Shown here piece by piece: positions 32,278 through 40,020 of a stretch of DNA of 64,000 nt (position 1 is its first letter; every line of letters starts with the position of its first letter). The stretch covers positions 1 through 64,000 of the forward strand of contig JAZKYS010000014.1 in the NCBI GenBank assembly GCA_045612285.1, written 5' to 3'. This DNA is from Proelusimicrobium sp045612285. Its GTDB lineage: Bacteria > Elusimicrobiota > Elusimicrobia > Elusimicrobiales > Elusimicrobiaceae. The notes below the pieces were generated by a model. The model did not search any database and was not told where the DNA came from. It saw only the letters and a program-made list of their open reading frames with translations. The position numbers were made by a program, and so were the translations under genes.

Positions 32278-34001
32278 TTACATTAAAAGGTATTCCCGCA
32301 AGTCCGGGTATTGCTATTGGCCCTGCTTATATAGTAAGCAGTGAAGGCACTAATTTTGAAAAAAAGAAAATTCCCCAAACTAATATTGAATGGGAAGTTA
32401 GGCGCTACCAAGAAGCTCTGCGCCTTACTTATGATGATTTAACCAAAACGCAATCTAACGCGCAAGAACTTTTCGGTAAAAATTTTGCCAAACTAATGGC
32501 GGCCCACAAACTTATTTTACAGGATCCTTTGCTTGTCCAAGGCGTTATAGAAAAAATAAGAAAAGAACAAATCAACGCCGAATACGCTCTTTACCAAGTT
32601 GTTCAAGAAGTTAACTCTACTTTTGAAAAAATTAAAGATGAATTTTTTAGAGAAAGAAAATTTGATATTGCAGATGTTTCAAAAAGATTATTTGACCATT
32701 TGGCCAATAAACAACAAAACACATTTGCTTCTATTAAAGAGCCTTCTGTTGTTATAGCGCATAATTTATTTCCTTCTGATACCATCCATTTAAAAAGAAA
32801 AAGCGTTCTTGGTTTTGCAACGGATCTCGGCGGTAAAACAAGCCACACCGCTTTGCTCGCGCAAACAATGCAAATGCCGGCAGTGGTTGGGTTAAGCCAG
32901 GCAACATCGCAAATTAAAAACGGCGATTTAGTTATTATTGACGGACAAGATGGTCTTTTAATTGTTAACCCCACAACCGAACTTATTGCCCTTTATAATA
33001 AAAGAAAAAGCCAACTTGAAAAAGAAGAAAAATCTTTAAAAACAATCAGCGATTTACCTAATGAAACTTTAGACGGCCATAAAGTTAATCTTTATGTAAA
33101 CTATGACCCAAGACGCGATTTTAAAGAACTTGATACTTTCCGCTCTGACGGGCTTGGTCTTTTAAGAACAGAATTTTTATATATGGATAGGGATTTGCCG
33201 CCAACATTTGAAGAGCAGGTTTCTATCTATAAAAAAGCAGCCTTGCGTTTTGACACAAGACCTTTTACTATTCGTTTAGCAGATTTAGGCGGCGATAAAA
33301 TTGCCCAATTTAAACTTGCTCCGCACGAAAAGGAAGCAAACCCCTTTATGGGTTGCCGCGGAATAAGACTCTTTTTAAAATATCCCGCTTTAATGAAAAC
33401 CCAAATCAGGGCTATTATCAAAACAGCTTCTTTAGTGCCGGCAAAAGTCAAAATTATGGCACCGATGATTTCCAGTGCTCAGGAAGTTATTGAAGTTAAA
33501 AAATTTTTTGAACAAACTTTACAGGAAATGCAGGCAGAAAGCATTATTCCGCAAAATAAAATTGATTTTGGTATTATGGTGGAAGTGCCCAGTATCGCTT
33601 TAACTTTAGACAGCGTTATAAATAAAATTGATTTTGCTTCCATCGGCACCAATGATTTAATACAATATCTTATTGCAGTAGATAGAGGCAACCAGGAAGT
33701 AGCCGACCTTTATGACCCTTACCACCCGGCAGTTTTAAGGATGATAAACACAATTATTCAAACTTGCCGCAAGAAAAATGTGGAAGTTAGTGTCTGTGGG
33801 GAAATGGCTTCCGATCCGGAACTGGTGCCCTTTTTAGTGGGGCTTGGTATTGATAGTTTATCTATCTCTACCAGAATGTTCCTGAGAATAAAAAATACTT
33901 TGAGGAATCTAAACTTTGAAGATTGTTCTAATTTAGCGCAAGCAGCTATACTTATGGGCAGTTCTGACGAGATACGCAAATTAAATGAAAAACATTCGTA
34001 A
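32274..34001 (+). CDS. ptsI: PTS enzyme I (PEP-protein phosphotransferase)
   Basis: The 575-residue EI starts the phosphorelay from PEP to HPr. It has the N-terminal GIPASPGIAIGPAY, the active-site His in GGKTSHTALLAQT, the PEP-binding LRTEFLYMDRD and the C-terminal SVCGEMASDP with the catalytic Cys. The final 17 bp overlap lepA. With HPr, HprK and IIA-IID a complete regulated PTS is encoded in one 6-kb stretch. Confidence 0.97.
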   Translation: MITLKGIPASPGIAIGPAYIVSSEGTNFEKKKIPQTNIEWEVRRYQEALRLTYDDLTKTQSNAQELFGKNFAKLMAAHKLILQDPLLVQGVIEKIRKEQINAEYALYQVVQEVNSTFEKIKDEFFRERKFDIADVSKRLFDHLANKQQNTFASIKEPSVVIAHNLFPSDTIHLKRKSVLGFATDLGGKTSHTALLAQTMQMPAVVGLSQATSQIKNGDLVIIDGQDGLLIVNPTTELIALYNKRKSQLEKEEKSLKTISDLPNETLDGHKVNLYVNYDPRRDFKELDTFRSDGLGLLRTEFLYMDRDLPPTFEEQVSIYKKAALRFDTRPFTIRLADLGGDKIAQFKLAPHEKEANPFMGCRGIRLFLKYPALMKTQIRAIIKTASLVPAKVKIMAPMISSAQEVIEVKKFFEQTLQEMQAESIIPQNKIDFGIMVEVPSIALTLDSVINKIDFASIGTNDLIQYLIAVDRGNQEVADLYDPYHPAVLRMINTIIQTCRKKNVEVSVCGEMASDPELVPFLVGLGIDSLSISTRMFLRIKNTLRNLNFEDCSNLAQAAILMGSSDEIRKLNEKHS

Positions 34002-35805
34002 TTTTTCCATCGTGGCGCATATTGACCACGGCAAGACAACCCTTTCAGATAGAATTTTAGAAGATACCGGCACCGTGCCAAAGCGCAAAATGCACGCGCA
34101 ACTTTTGGACGGTATGGACCTTGAACGCGAGCGTGGTATCACAATTAAAGCAAAAGCGGTCCGCATAAAATATAAAGATTATATTTTAAATTTAATTGAT
34201 ACCCCGGGACACGTAGATTTTTCTTATGAAGTTGCAAGAAGTTTAAGAGCTTGCGAAGGTGTTTTGCTCTTGGTGGATGCCTCGCAAGGGGTTGAAGCGC
34301 AAACCGTTGCACACGCCCATTTAGCACAAAGTCTTGGCCTTAAAATTATCCCTGTTATAAATAAAGTTGACCTTAGCCAAAGCGATGCTGATATTGCAGA
34401 AGAACAACTTTGGGAAGTTTTAAAAGAGCCTATTACCGCGCAAAGAGTAAGCGCAAAAACAGGACTTGGTATTGAAGACCTTTTAGAAAGAATTGTAAGC
34501 GATATTCCCGCCCCTGAAGGCAAAAAAGTTGCCCCTGCGCGCGCGCTTGTTTTTGATTCTTTTTATGACCCGTTTAGAGGCGTTGTTTTATATGTCCGTA
34601 TGGTTGATGGTGTTTTGAAAGCCGGGCAAACTTTAAAACTTATGGCTTCGGGCTTTACCTCTAAAATAGAAGAAGTTGGCTTTTTAACACCTAAAGCACA
34701 AAAGAACGCGCAAATTGAAGCAGGCGAAGTTGGCTATGTTGTAGCAGGTATTAAAGATATACACCAAGTGCAAGTTGGCGATACTATTACAACTTTAGAT
34801 AATCCTTCTGATACTCCGTTAAAGGGCTACACCGAAACAAAACCGGTAGTGTTTGCAAGTATCTTTCCTGTGGAATCAACAGAATATCCTTTGCTTAGAA
34901 CTGCGCTTGAAAAATTAAATTTGTCAGATTCTTCTTTCAGTTATCAAAGCGAAACTTCCAAAGCGCTTGGCTTTGGTTTTAGGCTTGGTTTTATGGGCCT
35001 TTTACATATTGAAATTGTTAAAGAAAGACTTGAGCGCGAATTTAATTTATCTTTAATTGCAACAAGCCCAAATGTTATTTATCAGGTAAAATTTACACCG
35101 CGCAAAAGCCACCCGCAAGAATTAAGCGCACTGGCCGATGCCGGCAATGGTTATAAATGGATTGATAATCCGGCTAACTTCCCGCCCTACGGCGATATTA
35201 TTGATATTAAGGAGCCGACGATAAAAATTAAAATTGTCTGCCCGATTGCTTTTATGGATGGCGTAATGACTCTTTTAAAAGAAAAACGCGGAACTTTTAT
35301 AAGTATGGAGCAACTTTCAAGCCAAAGAGTTGTTATCAATTATTATATGCCAATGGCGGAAATGGTTATAGATTTTTATAATAAACTTAAATCAGTTTCT
35401 AAAGGTTATGCCTCTTTTGACTATGAAATTGACGAATACCGAAGCTCTGATGTTGTGTTAATGGAAATTTTGATACACGGCAGTCCTGTTGATGCTTTAA
35501 GTGTTATTACCCACAAAGATAAAGCCGTTTCGCGCGGCCGCCTTTTATGCGAAAAATTAAAAGAGTTAATCGGCCGTCAGCAATTTGAAGTGGCCGTTCA
35601 AGCAAGAGTTAACGGCAAAATTGTTGCGCGCGAAACTATCCCTGCCTATCGCAAAGATGTTATTGCCAAATGCTACGGCGGTGATATTACCCGCAAACGC
35701 AAACTTCTTGAAAAGCAAAAAGAAGGTAAGAAAAGAATGAAGAGTATTGGTAATGTTAATATACCGCAAGAAGCGTTTATCGCAATGTTGAAGATAGAAG
35801 AGTAA
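33985..35805 (+). CDS. lepA: Elongation factor 4 (LepA)
   Basis: The 606-residue translational GTPase has G1 AHIDHGKTT, G3 DTPGHVDF, G4 NKVD and the LepA-specific C-terminal domain ending GKKRMKSIGNVNIPQEAF. It lies last in the PTS run and overlaps ptsI by 17 bp. Placement there seems accidental or expression-related, since LepA has no known PTS role. Confidence 0.96.
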   Translation: MKNIRNFSIVAHIDHGKTTLSDRILEDTGTVPKRKMHAQLLDGMDLERERGITIKAKAVRIKYKDYILNLIDTPGHVDFSYEVARSLRACEGVLLLVDASQGVEAQTVAHAHLAQSLGLKIIPVINKVDLSQSDADIAEEQLWEVLKEPITAQRVSAKTGLGIEDLLERIVSDIPAPEGKKVAPARALVFDSFYDPFRGVVLYVRMVDGVLKAGQTLKLMASGFTSKIEEVGFLTPKAQKNAQIEAGEVGYVVAGIKDIHQVQVGDTITTLDNPSDTPLKGYTETKPVVFASIFPVESTEYPLLRTALEKLNLSDSSFSYQSETSKALGFGFRLGFMGLLHIEIVKERLEREFNLSLIATSPNVIYQVKFTPRKSHPQELSALADAGNGYKWIDNPANFPPYGDIIDIKEPTIKIKIVCPIAFMDGVMTLLKEKRGTFISMEQLSSQRVVINYYMPMAEMVIDFYNKLKSVSKGYASFDYEIDEYRSSDVVLMEILIHGSPVDALSVITHKDKAVSRGRLLCEKLKELIGRQQFEVAVQARVNGKIVARETIPAYRKDVIAKCYGGDITRKRKLLEKQKEGKKRMKSIGNVNIPQEAFIAMLKIEE

Positions 35806-35818
35806 TTTTGCGTCAGAT

Positions 35819-36050
35819 TTTGGGCTATTTTTAATTTTTTGAAAATTTCGGATACGCGGGGTTGCCACCCGCTCTAGGTATACCTCATTTTCAAAAAATT
35901 AAAACTATCTCCAAACTCTTCGCAAAACATTTGCTCTGTTTTAATAAATTTGAACCGCGCCTAAAAAATCCACCGCAAAAACCATTTGCTCTGTTTAAAC
36001 GAAATTTAAAACTTGCGCCTTCTCTAAACGCAAAATACTTGTAAAAATAA
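35819..36050. repeat. Dispersed repeat cluster between lepA and a pilin
   Basis: This gene-free region holds a long inverted repeat (GAAAATTTCGGATA ... TATACCTCATTTTC around a CGCGGG/CCCGC hairpin), then two units of the CGCAAAAACATTTGCTCTG type, then GCGCCTTCTCTAAACGCAAAA. The last block recurs in 42.64-42.85 kb and, shortened, at 60.45 kb. No coding potential. Confidence 0.6.
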
Positions 36051-36067
36051 CTTGTGCTAATCAAAAT

Positions 36068-36535
36068 TTAATTATATTTAATGAAACAGTGATAAGAGCT
36101 ACCTCTATAAGAAGTAGTTCCTGCAAAATCAGCGCATAAATCATCTGCCTTAAAATTTGTTCCAGGATAAGTGCAACACTCCGTTCTGTTTGGCGTTTCC
36201 GGGACTAAAACTTTTTGTAAAACCGCAAAAGCCTTACCATTTTTAAGCACAAGACAATTGGTGTAAACGGAATTTCCTGAAAAAACCATTGAGCAATTAT
36301 GTCCGGGGGGAAGATTTATATCTAAATCATTTATATCTGAAGCATAATGTCCATTAGCTAAAAAATATGTTTTTTGTGCTTTAACAATGGCATCATTATA
36401 TAAAATAGTTTTTGTAAAACGAGATTTTTCTACTGCTTTTTGATATTGCGGCACGGCAATCGCCGCCAAAATACCGATAATAAGAACTACTACCAACAAT
36501 TCAATTAAGGTAAAACCTTTTTTTGATTTTTTCAT
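36068..36535 (-). CDS. Type IV pilin-like protein (orphan prepilin)
   Basis: A 155-residue prepilin with leader MKKSKKG, classical Gly before FTLIELLVVVLIIGILAAIA. The shared block AQKTYFLANGHY...LDI is followed by a domain with six Cys, including ECCTYPGTNF, also seen as DCCAYKETNF in the 43035 pilin; these two are therefore closer relatives. There is no clear Shine-Dalgarno: the inverted repeat at 36547-36571 occupies its usual place. Confidence 0.9.
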   Translation of the reverse strand: MKKSKKGFTLIELLVVVLIIGILAAIAVPQYQKAVEKSRFTKTILYNDAIVKAQKTYFLANGHYASDINDLDINLPPGHNCSMVFSGNSVYTNCLVLKNGKAFAVLQKVLVPETPNRTECCTYPGTNFKADDLCADFAGTTSYRGSSYHCFIKYN

Positions 36536-36546
36536 ATATTATCGTC

Positions 36547-36571
36547 ATTCCCGAATGTAATTACCCGGAAT
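36547..36571 (-). repeat. ATTCCC-type inverted repeat at a pilin start
   Basis: Arms ATTCCCGA and CCGGAAT lie only about 12-36 bases before the ATG of the pilin at 36535, so the hairpin could affect translation initiation. Confidence 0.55.
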
Positions 36572-36613
36572 CTCCTCCTTTTTTGCTTTTATTTATTAGA
36601 CTTTACAATTTCA

Positions 36614-36640
36614 ATTTTATTTTTTTTTTTTGATTTTCAA
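36614..36640 (-). promoter_or_regulatory. Pilin promoter with A12 spacer
   Basis: The coding strand has TTGAAA, ATC plus twelve A (15 bp) and TAAAAT. It is like the promoters at 754, 3108 and 61596, but with one A fewer in the tract and a different -35 box. Confidence 0.45.
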
Positions 36641-36677
36641 GTCCAGGAAATAATTTTTATGTGGGGTAGCGGCAGTT

Positions 36678-37019
36678 TTAATCTATAAAAAAGACACTTT
36701 CTTTAGGTCTTGGAGCGTTTAAAATCTTCCAATATTTAAAGTTATTTGTTTTAACACTTAAAAAGGCAAAGATAATAGGTTTTGGTGTTTTTTTGTCAAT
36801 AATAAAATCAAATTTTTCAAATTCTTTTAATATACTTTTTGCTTCTGTTTTATTTTTGCAAAGCCAAGTTTTAAAATAAGCACAAACAATTTTATTTTTA
36901 GTTTGAAATTCTTTTTTTATCTGTTTTGGTTTGTCGGTAAGGCCGATATACCACTTATTATAATTAAGGGTATATTTAGTTTTTGTATATTTAATAATTT
37001 TTTGTGTAATTTCGTGCAT
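36678..37019 (-). CDS. Small GIY-YIG-like protein after structured RNA, paralogue of 19800
   Basis: A 113-residue basic protein with NKWYIGLTDKPKQIKKEF near residue 20, again like the GIY-YIG core, and the shared NKIVCAYFKTWLCKNKTEA segment with two Cys. The catalytic Arg and Glu of active nucleases are not obvious. The ATG lies only about 18 bp after the terminator of the structured RNA on the same strand, leaving no space for a separate promoter, so expression probably depends on read-through of that RNA. Confidence 0.72.
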   Translation of the reverse strand: MHEITQKIIKYTKTKYTLNYNKWYIGLTDKPKQIKKEFQTKNKIVCAYFKTWLCKNKTEAKSILKEFEKFDFIIDKKTPKPIIFAFLSVKTNNFKYWKILNAPRPKESVFFID

Positions 37020-37036
37020 ATTTTGGTTTTTTACCC

Positions 37037-37261
37037 AATAAAAAACGGCTGTCTATTTGAGCCAATAGAGGGTCCCAAAGATAAACAGCCGTAGTTTCCC
37101 GCCGCAAAGGCGGGAAACATTCAGCACACTTAAGCCGTCGCGTCAGTGTGCTTAATATCGGCTGTTTTTGGTTCTCTATTGGGCTTTGGTTTTATCAAAG
37201 CACCCGTATTTTCATACGATACCAAAAACAGGTTAAATTGTATGTAGAAAAAATATCTACA
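37037..37261 (-). ncRNA. Structured leader RNA with terminator-loop pseudoknot, copy 3
   Basis: On the minus strand a TATACT (37267-37272) precedes a 5' hairpin TGTAGA/TCTACA (37243-37248/37256-37261). Then come the outer helix CTGTTTTTGG/CCAAAAACAG (37222-37231/37162-37171), a 10-bp hairpin (37094-37103/37109-37118), and a terminator ACGGCTGT/ACAGCCGT (37045-37052/37085-37092) ending in TTTTTTATT. The terminator loop at 37062-37070 pairs over 9 bp with 37174-37182. The gene at 36678 follows directly. Confidence 0.78.
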
Positions 37262-37358
37262 CTTTTAGTATAGCAAATAAAAAGTTATTTTTATTTCTTT
37301 ATAATTTTGTAAAATAATTTTATCCTCTTATATCCCCTTTATATTAAGGAGAAAAATT

Positions 37359-37922
37359 ATGAACAATATACTTTTTATCAATGCTTGCGCACGCAAAGAT
37401 TCGCGCACAAAAGAACTGGCTGATGTCGTTTTATCTAAATTAAAAGGCAAAATTACCGAAGTAAATTTACTAAAAGAAAATTTGCAACCTTTAAACGAAG
37501 AAACAATAAATTTGCGTTTTTCTTTACTTTCAAAAAAAGATTTTTCTAATTCTATTTTTGATAAAGCGCGTGAGTTTGCCGCCGCTGATATTATTGTTAT
37601 AGCAGCACCTTTTTATGATTATTCCTTCCCGGCTGTTTTAAAAACTTATATTGAAAATATTAATGTTTCGGGCATAGTTTTCCGCTATACAGAAAAGGGC
37701 GAAATTGAAGGCCTTTGTAAAGCAAAAAAAATTATTTACATAACAACTGCAGGCGGACCGATTTTAAATGATGCTTTCGGCTATGGCTATATCAAATATC
37801 TTTGTAATAATTTTTACGGCATAAAAGATACAACTTTTATTAAGGCCGAAGGTCTTGATATTTGGGGCGCGGATATTCTTGCGATAATGAACAAAGCAAA
37901 ACAAGAAGCGCAAAAAATATAA
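37359..37922 (+). CDS. NAD(P)H dehydrogenase / azoreductase-like flavodoxin-fold protein
   Basis: The 187-residue protein has the flavodoxin-2 layout of AzoR/NQO-type enzymes: ILFINACARKDSRTKELAD binds the FMN phosphate and IVIAAPFYDYSFPAVLKTYIENI matches the family's PMYNFSIPAxLKxWID segment. TAGGPIL (here TTAGGPILNDAFG) is the third FMN contact. It probably reduces quinones or similar compounds with NAD(P)H. AAGGAG precedes the ATG. Single gene. Confidence 0.85.
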   Translation: MNNILFINACARKDSRTKELADVVLSKLKGKITEVNLLKENLQPLNEETINLRFSLLSKKDFSNSIFDKAREFAAADIIVIAAPFYDYSFPAVLKTYIENINVSGIVFRYTEKGEIEGLCKAKKIIYITTAGGPILNDAFGYGYIKYLCNNFYGIKDTTFIKAEGLDIWGADILAIMNKAKQEAQKI

Positions 37923-37974
37923 ATTTTAGTATAATTTGTGTAGCAGTTAGTCTATAAAAAAGGAGTATTTTTAT

Positions 37975-38991
37975 ATGAAAAAAATAACAATTTTACTGGC
38001 AGCAATTTTGCTTGTTGCTGCTTGCAGCAGTAGTAATAAAACAACAAAACAAACCGCTAATACCACCCCCAGCACAAATCAAACTACCACACCAAGAACA
38101 ACCTTTGCAGATTCTTTTGGCAGAACCAGCAAAGATGATCCTATAGACAATAGTATTTTGACAAGTGATTTAGCTACTTTTAAACAATTATATGATTCCC
38201 TTGATGAAAACAAGCTTAATTATTACTTAACTTATGCAGCCGGCATTTGCGACCCTTGGAGAGTCCGCGGCGCAAAAGAACCTTCCGCCGCAGTCTGTCA
38301 AAAAGATAATAATACCGAAATTATCCGCCTGCTTATTGCCAAAGGTGCAAAAGCCGATACTATACATTTTGTAAAAAAAGAAGGCTATTCCTTATATTTG
38401 GCAAAAACTCTTGCTTCCAACTTAAAAGAGTGGAACCCCGGCGCAGTTAGATATATGCTTGCCGGTCTTGATAAATGTTTGGTCGCTTTAACTCAAATGC
38501 AAGGCGCAGATACAAGCAAACAAAATTATTATGTCTATGCTGATTTTTGGCGTGATAATAATTGCTCTACCGCAAATTATCAAAAAACTTACGGCAGATA
38601 TAAAACAGGCGATAAAGAACTTTTTGCTTTAATCGGAACAAGCAAGGAAACTATCCAAAATAAATTCGGTCAAAAACCTACCGTTTATGAACATCCGCTA
38701 GAATATAGGGAAGTTCTTACCTATAAAGTAGCCGAAGAAAAAGAACATAAATATTCCATTGAAGGTAAGAAAGGAACGGCTACCGATTATTCCGTTGAAG
38801 AATACCATTTTATCTTTACCATTGACCGCGGCGTAGTCACCCAAGTTCAAAAATTATATGTTTCCCAAACAGACGGCAAAGGCCAAACAGAAACAATTAA
38901 CCAAGAAAAATTAAAACAAAGCCAAAAGAATTTGGAAGAAACGCATAAAGGTCAAATTGTGCAAGGCAGATTAAAAAGAGGCTATAGATAG
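37975..38991 (+). CDS. Putative lipoprotein with one ankyrin-like segment
   Basis: The 338-residue protein begins MKKITILLAAILLVAACSSS, with lipobox VAAC. A Thr/Asn-rich linker follows. Residues 70-125 contain an ankyrin-like helix pair (NTEIIRLLIAKGAKAD). The C-terminal third has LFALIGTSKETIQNKFGQKP, which resembles the SmpA/BamE-type pattern, and an antiparallel strand region. The next gene starts 5 bp later. Function unknown. Confidence 0.7.
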   Translation: MKKITILLAAILLVAACSSSNKTTKQTANTTPSTNQTTTPRTTFADSFGRTSKDDPIDNSILTSDLATFKQLYDSLDENKLNYYLTYAAGICDPWRVRGAKEPSAAVCQKDNNTEIIRLLIAKGAKADTIHFVKKEGYSLYLAKTLASNLKEWNPGAVRYMLAGLDKCLVALTQMQGADTSKQNYYVYADFWRDNNCSTANYQKTYGRYKTGDKELFALIGTSKETIQNKFGQKPTVYEHPLEYREVLTYKVAEEKEHKYSIEGKKGTATDYSVEEYHFIFTIDRGVVTQVQKLYVSQTDGKGQTETINQEKLKQSQKNLEETHKGQIVQGRLKRGYR

Positions 38992-38995
38992 TAAT

Positions 38996-39955
38996 ATGAA
39001 AAAATATATTTTTATTTTTACGCTTTTGTTTGCGGCAGTTTTTTCTTTAGCAGAAGATACTTCCGCCGTAAACCAAATGCATAATGCTATGGTGCAAAGC
39101 CTTGCTAATACGGAATATTACGACGAAATTTATAAAGGTGTTCCAAATGCGCACGGTGTTGCAACTAGGGAAAATCTTACCGGGGAAGCCGAACTTTTAA
39201 GGCAGGGCATAGGCGCGCCTTTTGTTAATAATCAAGGTGGGAAATACCTTAACGGCGCTACGCCTGCTAATGTTAAAAATTACTATGCCCACCCCGCAAA
39301 CGACCCTTCAAGCACTGTTGTAATGAAATCACCCGTAGAAATTCCGCCAATAGGCGAAAAGAATCCTAACGCAGATGATATTGATGCCATGATGCTTAAT
39401 GCTCTAGGCGGACAAAAGGCTATTTCCGCTTCGCAAAATTCAAATTATCAGGGTAGTTATGAAACAGCCGTCGGGCAAAAAGCAGAACAAAATTTTGATA
39501 TGTCAGATAAGATTGCCGCCGCTACCAAAAAACAAGCCGCCGCAGATAGACAATATGCTGCCTTAAATGCTAATAACAATAATGCAAGAACAGATGATGA
39601 CGATGAACCCGGCTTTTGGGGCCAGCTTGGCAAAACTTTTATGCAAGGTTTAGCCAATGTCGCCATAGAAACAACAAATTATAAATATGGCACAAATATT
39701 GAAACTATCGGCAATAAGAAAACTTCAGGCGGGAATAAAAATCAAACTTGCAGATTGGAAGGTGTTACTTTCCGCGGAGATACTTGCACTTATTGTGTTT
39801 ATAATAGGCCGCGCTCTTCAAGTGATTGCAGTAAATGCTGCTATTCTTTTGGCAAATCTTTAATGCAAGCGCCTAGTTATTCTGCTACCAGTTCCGGCGG
39901 AAGACCTGCAGGTTGTCTGTGCCGTTTCGGGCCGACATCAGGCTATCGTTTCTAA
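38996..39955 (+). CDS. Secreted Cys-rich protein
   Basis: A 319-residue protein with signal peptide MKKYIFIFTLLFAAVFSLA. The body is Ala/Asn/Gln-rich and polar; the last 75 residues hold ten Cys with the patterns CTYC, CSKCC and CLCRF, suggesting disulfides or a small metal site. It lies in a two-gene unit with the preceding lipoprotein, followed by a strong terminator. No family recognised. Confidence 0.65.
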   Translation: MKKYIFIFTLLFAAVFSLAEDTSAVNQMHNAMVQSLANTEYYDEIYKGVPNAHGVATRENLTGEAELLRQGIGAPFVNNQGGKYLNGATPANVKNYYAHPANDPSSTVVMKSPVEIPPIGEKNPNADDIDAMMLNALGGQKAISASQNSNYQGSYETAVGQKAEQNFDMSDKIAAATKKQAAADRQYAALNANNNNARTDDDDEPGFWGQLGKTFMQGLANVAIETTNYKYGTNIETIGNKKTSGGNKNQTCRLEGVTFRGDTCTYCVYNRPRSSSDCSKCCYSFGKSLMQAPSYSATSSGGRPAGCLCRFGPTSGYRF

Positions 39956-39975
39956 AAGTTTTAAATAATCACGCA

Positions 39976-40018
39976 AAAAAAGAGCCACAGGTTTTAATAA
40001 CTTGTGGCTCTTTTTAAT
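39976..40018. terminator. Intrinsic terminator between convergent genes
   Basis: AAAAAGAGCCACA(A)G and CTTGTGGCTCTTTTT form a long stem with A and T flanks, serving the genes ending at 39955 and 40021. Confidence 0.85.
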
Positions 40019-40020
40019 AT

